From the NCBI GenBank assembly GCA_009193035.1, contig SWDT01000020.1, positions 186,001 through 250,000 of the forward strand: a stretch of DNA of 64,000 bases, in the 5' to 3' direction. Positions 55,068-64,000 of the stretch are shown here, piece by piece. Each line of letters opens with the position of its first letter. Position 1 is the first letter of the stretch. Both the position numbers and the translations under genes were made by a program. The notes beneath the pieces were generated by a model. That model was not told the DNA's origin, did not search any database, and worked only from the letters and a program-made list of their open reading frames with translations. Origin of the DNA: Halicephalobus mephisto. Its lineage: Eukaryota; Nematoda; Chromadorea; Rhabditida; Panagrolaimidae.

Positions 55068-56936
55068 CTAGGTCCCGGGGCTTTTGCAGATGTAGTTTCC
55101 GCTGGAGATGGCGGTGGGGGTTCCGGTACAGCAGGGTGTGCCGGTGGGACAGGGTGTTCGGTTACAGGGGACTGTTTGGAAGGTTTCGGCGTTGTTACAG
55201 GGACAACCGTACTTGGCACTTGCACAGGCTCTTCTTCTGGTCGAACTCGAGCAGGCCCCGCAGTTCGTCCCACAGGGGGTCCAAGCACCCCATGACTCCC
55301 ACAGTCCCCCTGAAGGACAGCAAGTTGTTCGGGTTACTGTGTCTGTAGTGCTGGGACCACATCGGAGCATCCCATCCGCCACCCGCGGTCTCAGCACGGG
55401 GTCACAGGACCTCCTGGGGTACTTGCAGGGCTGCAGGTTGCATCTGTCGGTCTTCGTAGACCCCCCAGTACAGGGGCATCCGATGGCCGCAGAGAGACAG
55501 GTCCTGGTTCTGGTGCCGGTACCGTATCCCCCACAAGTGTCACTACAACTGGCATCCGTCCAAACCCCCCAGATTCCTTCTGAAGGACAGCAACCACACT
55601 TCCTAGGGGGCGAGGGGATCGTGGTCTCGTTGGCGAACATGCAGAGGATCTGCCCCTGGACAGCCCGAGGCCTCAGAGGAGGACAACAAGACGGTCGAGG
55701 AAAAGTACAAGGATCGCGGTTACAAGGCTCCGTCTTCGTGGATATCCCCGAACAAGGACACGTGGAACTCGTCAAACAAGTCCTTGTGTAGGTCAATGTA
55801 GCACAACCCCCACATTGATCAGAACAAGAACTCTGAGAAGTCCAGGAAGACCACTCATGACAGCAGGTCCCGGGCCCAGGGGACGGGGCAGGCGGCGAAG
55901 GGGTCGGCGTCGTCTCGCAAGTCGGGACAGCCACCGACGCCGTGTCCACGACTAAATTCGACTTTAAAAACATATCCGAATTTTGTATTATCAGAATCAA
56001 CAGTCAAATTTTGGAGTCGAATTTTGGATTTCCCTATTTCAAAATCCCGACTTTTTTAAATTAGTAATCAGAAGATATCTGAATTCGTCGATTCAAAAAT
56101 CATATCTCAGCACGAAAAGTCTGAATTTTAATCTTGAATTCTGACTTCGAACATCGACGTCGACTTCAGAATTTGAGATTGAAGTTAATATTTGAATTTT
56201 GATTTTGAACATCCACGTCGAACTTTGACTTTGAACATCGACCTCAAACTTTGATGTCGACTTCAAACATTAACTTCAACCTCAAACTTTGATGTCGAAC
56301 TTTGACCTCAAACTTTGATGTCGACTTCAAACATCAACTTCAACCTCAAACTTTGATGTCGAACATCGACCTCAAACTTTAATGTTGACTTCAAATATCA
56401 ACTTCAACCTCAAAGTTTGACTTCGAACTTTGACCTCGACTTCAAACATCAACTTCAACCTCAAATTTTGATATCGAACTTTGACTGTCAGTTTTGACTT
56501 CAAAGTTTGACTGTCCATCTTGGTAATACAAAACACTAATGATAGTGATCTTACCTCCACAGTAGAGAGTGACTTCTCCTCCTGTGGGCAACCAGGATCC
56601 GCTGTCGGTGCATGTTAGAGTGTCTCCATTATTGAATAAATAACTCTGAAAGTGATTCTCGGATTCTGAAATCATCGATCAACGTACATTTCCGAGATCT
56701 TCCATCATGCTAAAAGCTCCAGAATTCGCGTCATCGGTGCAGGTCAAAGTTACAGTTTTGCATCCAGAAGCATCGGTTTGAATTCTCTGAGAAAATATCC
56801 CGTTGATGAGTCCCAGATCTCCGAGGTTTTCGTCGCAGATAAGCCTGACTGGATTACACGAAGTACAGTCCGCTTTGGAAAATTTCGGATTCAGAATCAA
56901 AATTCCAATTACTTCGAAAATCAAAAATAAAATCAT
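55068..56936 (-). CDS. Secreted C6-domain and thrombospondin type 1 repeat protein
   Basis: Three exons (56936-56688, 56645-56555, 55951-55068) join in frame to 407 aa. Residues 1-24 are a signal peptide; the ATG used is the first in frame. Residues 25-112 match the nematode C6 domain pattern (DCTSC, LIC, DASGCKTVTLTC, FNNGDTLTC, GSWLPTGGEVTLYC). A proline-rich linker leads to three TSP1 repeats (WSSWTSQSSCSDQCGG, WGVWTDASCSDTCGG, WGAWTPCGTNCGA), each ending CN(R/L)xPC. TSP1 repeats are extracellular-matrix and cell-surface adhesion modules. The third exon is about 60 percent GC, in sharp contrast with its repeat-filled introns. After the TAG the GC-rich composition continues for about 130 bases in another frame that encodes a Pro/Thr-rich tail, so the annotated end may be a frameshift. 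Confidence 0.85.
56040..56520. repeat. AAAGTTCGA-type array filling intron 2 of the C6/TSP1 gene
   Basis: Units such as TTTGATGTCGAACTTTGACC and ACTTCAAACATCAACTTCAA repeat some 20 times. The same family is present on both sides of the gene. Confidence 0.75.
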
Positions 56937-59900
56937 TTTTAAAAAATATTTCAAAATTCAATTTTTTTTCCATTTTATATTCAAAAATTTAACAGAGGCG
57001 TTAAATAAAAAATAAAAAATTTCGATAAACAGTTTCGATTTTGTTTTTTCAGCTTTATTGTTGCAATATCCGGATAAAAACGGAGGTATTGTTGACATAA
57101 ATAAGTCCAAATTTCGAAAAATATGCTCCGGCACATTTTCAATACAATCAGAATAAGAGTCTTGTTTGATCGCAGTTGACAATCACAGTCCAACGTCAAA
57201 ATTCGAAATTCAAGTCCGAAATCAGAGTTTGAAGTCAAAATCAAAATCAAAATTAATAGTCAAAGTTCGAAGTCAAATTCAGAATCCGACATCAAAGTTA
57301 ATAGTCAGATTTCGAAGTCAGAATTAGTAGTCAAAGTTAGTAGTCAAACTTTGACGTTGAACTTTGACTATTAATTCTGAATTCAAAGTCAGAATTCGAC
57401 ATCAAAGTTGATACTCAAACTATGAAGTCAGAATTAGTAGTCAAAGTTCGAAGTCAAAGTCAGGGCATAACTTCAAAGAATTCGACATCAAAATTAATAA
57501 TTAGACTTTGAATTCAGAATTAGTAGTCAAAGTTCGACATCAAAGTTGATAGTCAAACTGTGAAGTTAGAATTAATAGTCAAAGTTCGAAGTCAAAATTG
57601 ATAGTCAAAGTTCAACATCAAAGTCAGAATTCGACATCAAAGTTGATAGTCAAACTGTGAAGTTAGAATTAATAGTCAAAGTTCAAAGTCAAAGTTAGTA
57701 GTCAAACTTTGAAGTCGGAATTAATAGTCAAAGTTGATAATCAAAGTTCGAAGTCAAAGTCAGAATTCGACATAAAAGTTTATAGTCAAACTGTGAAATT
57801 AGAATTAATAGTCAAAGTTCAAAGTCAAAGTTAGTAGTCAAACTTTGAAGTCGGAATTAGTAGTCAAAATTGATAGTCAAAGTTCGAAGTCAAAGTCAGA
57901 GTTCGACATCAAAGTTAGTAGTCAAACTGTGAAGTTAGAATTAATAGTCAAAGTTCAAAGTCAAAGTCAGAGTTCGACTTCAAAGTTAATAGTCAGAGTT
58001 CGAAATCAAAAGAAACCTGCAGTTTGCGTGCAGCATTCTAACAAGTCGGTCGATATCCAAATAACATCTGCAACTTGCGTGCAGCACTCTAGCAGGTCGG
58101 TCGATACTCATCAAGATTTCGAAATCGAAACAAAATCCGCAGTTTGCGTACAACATTTAAGAAAATTAATTAATTTAATTGTTGTTCGAAAATTTGACTT
58201 TTTTATAAATTTCAAAATGGATTTTTTGCAGTTGGATTAACATGAAAATTAAGCAAAAAATAACTTCGAAACCAGTGGGAGTTGAGGAGGTGGAAATGCT
58301 GAGCCGCCCTTTGACCACCATCAACGTCGAACTATATAAAAATTTATTAAATTTTTTTAAACTTTTTTTTTATTTTAAAAATTTATTAAATTGTTTTAAA
58401 ACTTTTTTTTATTTTAAAAATTTATTAAATTTTTTAAAACTTTTTTTTTATTTTAAAAATTTCTTATTTTTTAAAAATGTTTTTAAACTTCTTTTTTTTA
58501 ATTTTTAAAAAATTTTTTAAATTTTATTTTTTATTTTTTTCGTATCTCGTCTGGATGTGGTTAACCTTAGAGCCAGTACACAGTGAAAAATTGAATTTAT
58601 GTAGAGAGCAAATCATAAATTTCGTGTTTTCTGTTTCGGCTTAAAGGACAATTCAATAAGCTTTGGCTAATAATAAAGTCAAGAAACGGTAATGAATAAA
58701 TTAAACAATTTACATTTCGTATTTTTCAAAGATTTTCTAAAAAAATTAAATAACGGTCCTGCCACGAATGATATTTTTCAATAAAAAAATTAAATTATTT
58801 TTGTCACAAGACCAGCAATTTTTGATTTTTTCAAAAAACTAAAAATTGTTGTCCTACCACGAATGGTACTTTTCATTAAAAAAATTAAATTATTTTCGTC
58901 ACAAGACCAGTAATTTTTGATGTTTTTTAAATTCTTCTAGAAAATTAAAAATAACAGTCTTGCTACGAATGATACTTTTCATTAAAAAAAATTAAACTAT
59001 TTTCGTCACAAGACCAGTAATTTTTGATGTTTTTTAGATTCTTCTAGAAAATTAAAAATAACAGTCTTGCCACTAATGGTACTTTTTTCATAAAAAAATT
59101 AAATTATTTTCGTGATAAGACCGATATTTAAAAAATTTTATATTTATTTTCTTTTAAATTTTATATTTTTTTTAAATTTTAAATTATCGGACTTTAAACG
59201 AATTAAATAAAATAAAATTTTTAAAAAACTTAATTTTTTTTTAAATTTTAAAAAAACTTAATTTTTAAAAAAAATTAAATTAAAAAAAAATTAGTTTTAA
59301 AATTATTATTTTTTAATTTTTATAAAATTTTAAAAACAAATTTAAAATGAAAATTATGACGTGGAAGAAATCTGAATTATTTCGAAATTTTTTAATAATT
59401 AATTTTCAATGTTATTTATTCTTTTTTTTCAGACAGAATTTAAACCACAAAAAATGACATTTTGTGAAAAATAAAAATTATAATTATTTTCAAATTGACT
59501 GAATTCAAAAATCCAAAACTAGCAATTCAGGAGGGAGTAGGGAAATCACGAGACGTCTTCTGAATTCCCCGCCTTCAGAAATTTTTTTTTTGAGATTTAT
59601 AATTTTCAAAATTAAAATTATTTTCGATTTTAAAAATAATTTTGAAAATTTTTGAATTCCATAATTTTAAAAAAGTGTTCAATTTTTAAAATTTTATAAA
59701 TTTCCTATTTTTAATAATTTCAAAATTGTCAAATTTTCAGAAAACTTCAAAATTTTAAAAAATGTTAAATTTTTAAATTTAATCAATTTCCGATTTTTTA
59801 GATTTTTAAAATTTTAAAATTTTTATATTTTTAAAATTTTATATTTTTATATTTTTTAAATTTTTATTAATTTTTAAATTTTATATTTTTATTAATTTTT

Positions 59901-59982
59901 ATATTTTTATATTCTTTAAATTTTTATATTTTTATATTTTTTAAATTTTTATATTTTTTATATTTTATTAATTTTTTAGAAA
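56937..59982. other. Intergenic region between the C6/TSP1 gene and the four-pass membrane gene
   Basis: 57040-57190 has open frames on both strands (reverse: IENVPEHIFRNLDLFMSTIP) and an acceptor-like TTTTTTCAG, unassigned. 57185-58015 is the long repeat array. 58015-58125 has two copies of GCAGTTTGCGTGCAGCAYTC followed by GTCGGTCGATA. 58260-58340 is a short GC-richer open stretch. 58700-59110 is a tandem repeat of about 115 bp (CTTGCCACGAATGRTACTTT, TCGTCACAAGACCAGTAATT). 59.1-59.98 kb is A/T simple sequence. Confidence 0.5.
57185..58015. repeat. Long AAAGTTCGA-type array upstream of the C6/TSP1 gene
   Basis: Higher-order units of about 60-110 bp contain GAAGTTAGAATTAATAGTCA, AAGTTCGAAGTCAAAGTCAG and ATTCGACATCAAAGTTGATA. 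This is the longest block of the family in the window. Confidence 0.75.
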
Positions 59983-62914
59983 ATGGGAAAACAGAAAAAA
60001 TTATCGATGAGTACGTCGTCTTCGCCATCGGCCATGTTTACTTTAGGCAGGTCCTACCACGAAAAATATTCTCTTTGTTGTTTTTTTTGTTGTTCAATTT
60101 ACCTAAAAACAGCGGCAATAATCATCGGAATCCTGGATGCCCTCGGGCAAATTGTCCAATTCTACAGGTATCTGGAGCTGTGGATTCTGCTTCCACAATG
60201 CAGGTTTGTGAAAATTAATAATTAAAAATAAAAATAAAATTTAAATTTATTTTTAATAATTTTAAAATAAAAATTAATTTTTATTTTTAATAATTAAAAA
60301 TTAAGTTTTAAAAATTTCCTTTAAAGAGAAATTTCGAAATTTTCCACTCAAGACCAAAAATAAGAAAATTTTTTTTAAATATTAAAAAAAACTAATTTTA
60401 ATTAAATTCTGAAATCATTTCGAAATTTTCCACTCAAGACAAAAAATAAGAAAATTTCTTTTTAAATATTCTAAAAAATATAATATTTTAAAAAAACTAA
60501 TTTTAATTAAATTCTAAAAAAATTTTTAACAAAAAATTTTGAAATTTTCCACTCAAGATCAAAAATAACAAAATTTCTTTTAAATATTAAAAAAAAAACT
60601 AATTTTAATTAAATTCTAAAAAAATTCCAAAATTTTCCACTCAAGACCAAAAATAACAAAATTTCTTTTAAATATTTAAAAAAAAACTAATTTTAATTAA
60701 ATTCTGAAATCATTTCGAAATTTTCCACTCAGGACCAAAAAGTAAAAAACTTTGTATTTTTTAATTTTTAAAAATTCAAAAAGTAAATTATCTTAGAAAT
60801 TTTTCTTCAAAGTTCTTTAAAAATAGTCTCGACGGGAATTTTAAAACTTTCCACTCAGGACCAAAAAGTAAAAAACTTTGTATTTTTAAAAATTCAAAAA
60901 AATTTAGGATTCCAAAAATTTCTAGTTTTTAATATATTTTAATATATTTTTCTGTAATCTTATTGAGGACTGGTGAACACGGAGACTATTTAAAAATAAA
61001 CTTCCTTGTGCCCAAAAGTCCGTTTTTAAATCCATCAAAATCCATTTTCTGTAGCATCAACAAAGAACCCACATTTTTCATTTTTTTTCGAAAAAATCAA
61101 AGGTTAATTTTTTGAATTTTATTAATTTTTAAAAATTTTCTTATTTTAAAAAAATTGATTTTTTTCTAAATTTTATTAATTTTTAAAATTATTCTTATTT
61201 TAAAAAATTGATTTTTTAAAATTTTATTAATTTTAAAAAATATTCTTATTAAAAAAATTGATTTTTTAAAATTTTATTCATTATTTTTAAATTTTCTTAT
61301 TTTAAAAAAATAAATTTTTTTATTTGATTTTTAATTTTTTAATTTTTTTTAAGATTTTATTATTCAAAATTAATTTACATTTTTTGGAAAATAAGCACCT
61401 GGTCCGATTGTTGTTTATTCCACGCAGAATGTTTAAAAACATCGAGCAACGGGGGATTCAAGACCGCCTTCGGAAACAGACAAAAATCCTTAATTGGGTC
61501 TCAGGAGGAAACATCAGTAAAGTCCAGTAAAACTACAATATGACAAAGAATACAAATTTTATAAAAATATTAAAAAATGGTCCTGGCACGAAAGTTTCAA
61601 AATTTCCAGTTAAGACGAAAAATTAAAAAATTAAAATTTTTGAATTTCTAAAATTACAGTACTTGAAAAATACAAATTTTATAAAAATATTAAAAAATGG
61701 TCCCAGCACGAAAATTTCAAACTTTCCAGTTAAGACAAAAAATTAAAAAATTAAAATCTTTTTTAATTTCTAAAACTACAGTACTCGGAAAATACAAATT
61801 TTATAAAATATTAAAAAATGGTCCTGGCACGAAAGTTTTAAAATTTTTTAGTTAAGACCAAAAATCAAAAATTTCGCTTTTATTAATTTTTATAAATTTC
61901 TAAAATATTTTAAAAAATCATTCAAATTTAATATTTTTATTCAAAATTTTTTTTTTAATTTTCGAAATAATTTTATTCTTTTAATTCAAAATTTGTTTTT
62001 TTTTAATTTTCAAAATAATTTTATTTTTTTTATTCAAAAATTTTTTAAATTCAAAATTTGTTTTTTTTTTAATTTTTGAAATAATTTTATTCTTTTTATT
62101 AAAAATTACAGTAATCCTGTGACTTCAATCGTATTGTTTCTGATGACCGTAACCTTCGTCGTGGACATAGCGGTCCTGGTGTGTCTTTTTGCAGGGATAA
62201 TTTTGAACAACATGATTCTGGTGATTCCGATACTGTATCGATACATATTCTCGATAATTTTCGATTCATTATTCATACTGTATGCCGCGATAAGTTTCCT
62301 CTTCGTCGACGGAACTCTCAAGAGGCCTTTGATCTGGATTTACCAAGTTTGTTTTTAAAAAATTAAATTAAAATTAACTTTTAAAAAAAATTAAATTAAA
62401 TTAACTTTTAAAAAAATTATAAATTATAAATCAAATAAAATTACAAATTTTAAATTTTCAAAAATTATAAATTCAAAAAAATCATAATTTTCAAATTTTA
62501 AAAAAATTATAAATTATAAATCAAATAAAATTATAATTTTTAAATTTCAGAAAATTATAAATTCAAAAAAACCATAATTTTTAAATTTTAAAAAATTACA
62601 AATTTTAAATTAAGTGAAATTTAAAAATTCAGAATCTTCGTCAGTGTCCTTCAGAATCCGTTGCTGAAGTCGTTTCTTCCTTCACGAACGAGACCATTTC
62701 AGTCCACCTCGGGAACTATGCAGAATTCGAAGAATCAGAATTCTCACAAGCCCTGGATTCGACGTTGCTGAATGTCCTCTGTGTTTCCGTCGTTCAATTC
62801 TGTCTCCAACTTTGGTTTCTGGTCGTCCTCAAAAAGTATTCAGAATTCCTCTATCTAGAAGCCCAGGAAAACAGGAGAAGATTCAGCAGTGCTGGAGAAG
62901 CTCTAGTACCTTAA
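59983..62914 (+). CDS. Four-pass membrane protein, DUF7027/LAPTM-like
   Basis: Three exons (59983-60203, 62112-62346, 62633-62914) join in frame to 245 aa. The N-terminus has a cysteine cluster YSLCCFFCCSIYLKTAAIII leading into TM1, the layout of the nematode DUF7027/LAPTM-like family. TM2 (FLMTVTFVVDIAVLVCLFAG), TM3 (YIFSIIFDSLFILYAAISFL) and TM4 (VLCVSVVQFCLQLWFLVVL) follow, with an extracellular or luminal loop before TM4 holding the sequon NETI. The short tail has KKYSEFLYLEAQE and no PPxY motif. LAPTM-type proteins sit in endolysosomal membranes; the role here is unknown. A TTTTTTAG acceptor directly before AAAATG fits a trans-spliced start. Intron 1 is 1.9 kb of tandem repeats. Confidence 0.8.
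60204..62111. repeat. Repeat-filled intron 1 of the four-pass membrane gene
   Basis: 60320-60900 repeats GAAATTTTCCACTCAAGACC plus A/T filler, about six times. 61550-61870 has three units of about 120 bp with AATGGTCCTGGCACGAAAGT and TTTCCAGTTAAGACGAAAAA. 61390-61530 is a GC-richer patch behind a TTCCACGCAG acceptor that is open but cannot be spliced in frame to the next exon. Confidence 0.6.
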
Positions 62915-63540
62915 AAAATTAAATAAAAAGACGATTTCGAAACATCTATGTCCTCAGAAATCTGCTCAAAGTCATCTGTATTTTTTGTAAAATTTTATTT
63001 TTTTAAATTTCTGTTTCTAAAATTTCTGGAAAACTTCTAAGATGTTAAATATTCTCTATTACGGTAAATAAAAAGACGATTTCGAAACATTTATGTCCTC
63101 AGAAATCTGCTCAAAATCATCTGTATTTTTTGTAAAATTTTATTTTTTTAAATTTTTTAAATTTCTGTTTCTAAAATTTCCGGAAAACTTCCAAAATGTT
63201 AAATATTCTCTATTACGGTAAATAAAAAGACGATTTCGAAACATCTATTTCCTCAGAAATCTGCTCAAGGTCATCTGTATTTTTTGTAAAATTTTATTTT
63301 TTATTTTTTTTAAATTTCTAAAATTTCCGGAAAACTTCTAAAATGTTGAATATTCTCTATTACGGTAAATAATTAAATAAAAAGACGATTTCGAAACATC
63401 TATGTCCTCAGAAATCTGCTCAAAGTCGTTTTTACTCATTTTAAAATTTTATTTTTTTTTAATTTTTCGTTTCCAAAATTTCTGAAAAACTTCTAAAATT
63501 TTGAATATTCTCTATTACGGTAAATAATTAAATAAAGTGG
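62915..63540. repeat. Tandem repeat of about 150 bp, four copies, downstream of the four-pass gene
   Basis: Each unit has AAAAAGACGATTTCGAAACA, CCTCAGAAATCTGCTCAAAG and ATATTCTCTATTACGGTAAA. Possible 3' UTR for the first copy. No coding signal. Confidence 0.75.
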
Positions 63541-63782
63541 CAATTAAAAATCTTTAAATTATCCAAAATCTTTTTTAAATTCATTTTATTGAATAAATTT
63601 ATACTTTTTAAAATTGGAAAAATTTTAATAAATTTATATTTTTTGAAATTAGAAAAATTATGTTTTTTAAAAATTGGAAAAATTATATTTTTTAAAATTA
63701 TAAAAATTACAAAATATTTTTGAAAATTTTTAAATTTTAATTATAAAAAGTAATTTATCTTTATTGAATAAGATTTAGTACT

Positions 63783-63970
63783 TTAAGTTATCCAATAATA
63801 AAACTCATGTACTTGAAAAAACGACAAAAAGGCGGTTAAAGCTAATGACAGGTCAAGTGAGGGCATTGTTTCCGAGGAAGCGCCTCCTGCTGTCTGTCTG
63901 ACCGGAACTCCTTCATCCACGATTCCCTCGTTCAATATTAGCTTTCTTTTTTCTTCGAAATTTTTCGGAA
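63783..63970 (-). CDS. 3' terminal exon of a probable GPI-anchored protein (5' part outside window)
   Basis: From an AAAATTCAG acceptor (exon start 63970) a frame in phase 2 runs 61 codons to TAA at 63783-63785. The end has the GPI signal layout: small residues GGASSE, a short spacer, then a hydrophobic tail LDLSLALTAFLSFFQVHEF with no long basic stretch behind it. The rest of the protein lies beyond the right edge. Family unknown. Confidence 0.5.
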
Positions 63971-64000
63971 CTGAATTTTAACGGAAAAATTGACCGTACA

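Noticed and set aside
54897..55791. Long forward-strand frames opposite the TSP1 exon
   Set aside because: They are shadows of GC-rich reverse-strand coding sequence; the reverse frame has repeated TSP1 cysteine patterns.
1..64000. Spliced-leader, 5S or other rRNA genes
   Set aside because: No match to the SL1-type leader, Sm-site layout or rRNA core sequences was seen on either strand.
1..64000. Telomeric TTAGGC arrays as evidence of a chromosome end or DNA-elimination site
   Set aside because: No TTAGGC or GCCTAA tandem was found anywhere in the window.

Overview
This window is animal nuclear DNA, almost certainly from a rhabditid (clade V) nematode. The coding regions are split by introns, several only 43-44 bp long, with TTTTCAG-type acceptors, and start codons often sit just behind a lone acceptor, as expected for spliced-leader trans-splicing. 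Several genes resemble nematode types (TRUL-1-like TRAIP, EXL-1-like CLIC, C6 plus thrombospondin repeats, TWK-like two-pore channel, a four-pass DUF7027/LAPTM-like protein). The DNA between exons is extremely AT-rich and packed with degenerate tandem repeats. All exon boundaries were derived by hand from splice signals and reading-frame continuity.

Layout, left to right. (+) 3' exon of a Na+/K+-ATPase alpha-like pump (196-1737). (-) trul-1, a TRAIP-type RING ligase (1912-3709), divergent from (+) NDUFAF7, a mitochondrial complex I assembly methyltransferase (4206-7292). (+) a secreted M1-aminopeptidase homologue without catalytic residues (9476-13785). (+) an unrecognised type I membrane protein (14040-15529). 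An 11 kb repeat desert (15.5-26.4 kb). (+) Patched (26458-33384), convergent with (-) a CYP4-type P450 (34571-37565). Repeats to 40.3 kb. (+) exl-1 (40298-41089), convergent with (-) Sm D1/snr-3 (41333-41736), which is divergent from (+) a single-RRM SR splicing factor (42593-43458). (+) a prothymosin-like acidic nuclear protein (46229-46726), convergent with (-) a two-pore-domain channel homologue (47009-50633 plus a probable upstream exon). (-) a small secreted protein (about 51872-52731). (-) a secreted C6/TSP1 protein with a GC-rich exon (55068-56936). (+) a four-pass membrane protein (59983-62914). (-) the last exon of a probable GPI-anchored protein (63783-63970) running off the right edge.

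The genes do not form one pathway. Housekeeping RNA-processing and genome-maintenance genes (snr-3, the SR protein, the prothymosin-like gene, trul-1) are compact and GC-richer. Membrane and secreted genes are spread out with repeat-filled introns. A recurrent theme is homologues of well-known catalysts or transporters that have lost key residues: the pump lacks three M5 cation-site side chains, the M1 peptidase lacks HExxH, the two-pore channel has neither selectivity filter, and EXL-1 lacks the CLIC redox cysteine. Patched, by contrast, keeps its transport motifs.

The noncoding half is the other notable part. It has short hairpin-forming tandem arrays, a roughly 20-bp motif around CGTGTTGAGACGATTTCGTAA seen on both strands at many sites, an AAAGTTCGA-type repeat at five loci, heat-shock-element-like arrays, a pogo/Tigger-like MITE pair and two dispersed repeat families. 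No rRNA, CRISPR, convincing functional tRNA, spliced-leader gene or intact transposase was seen.
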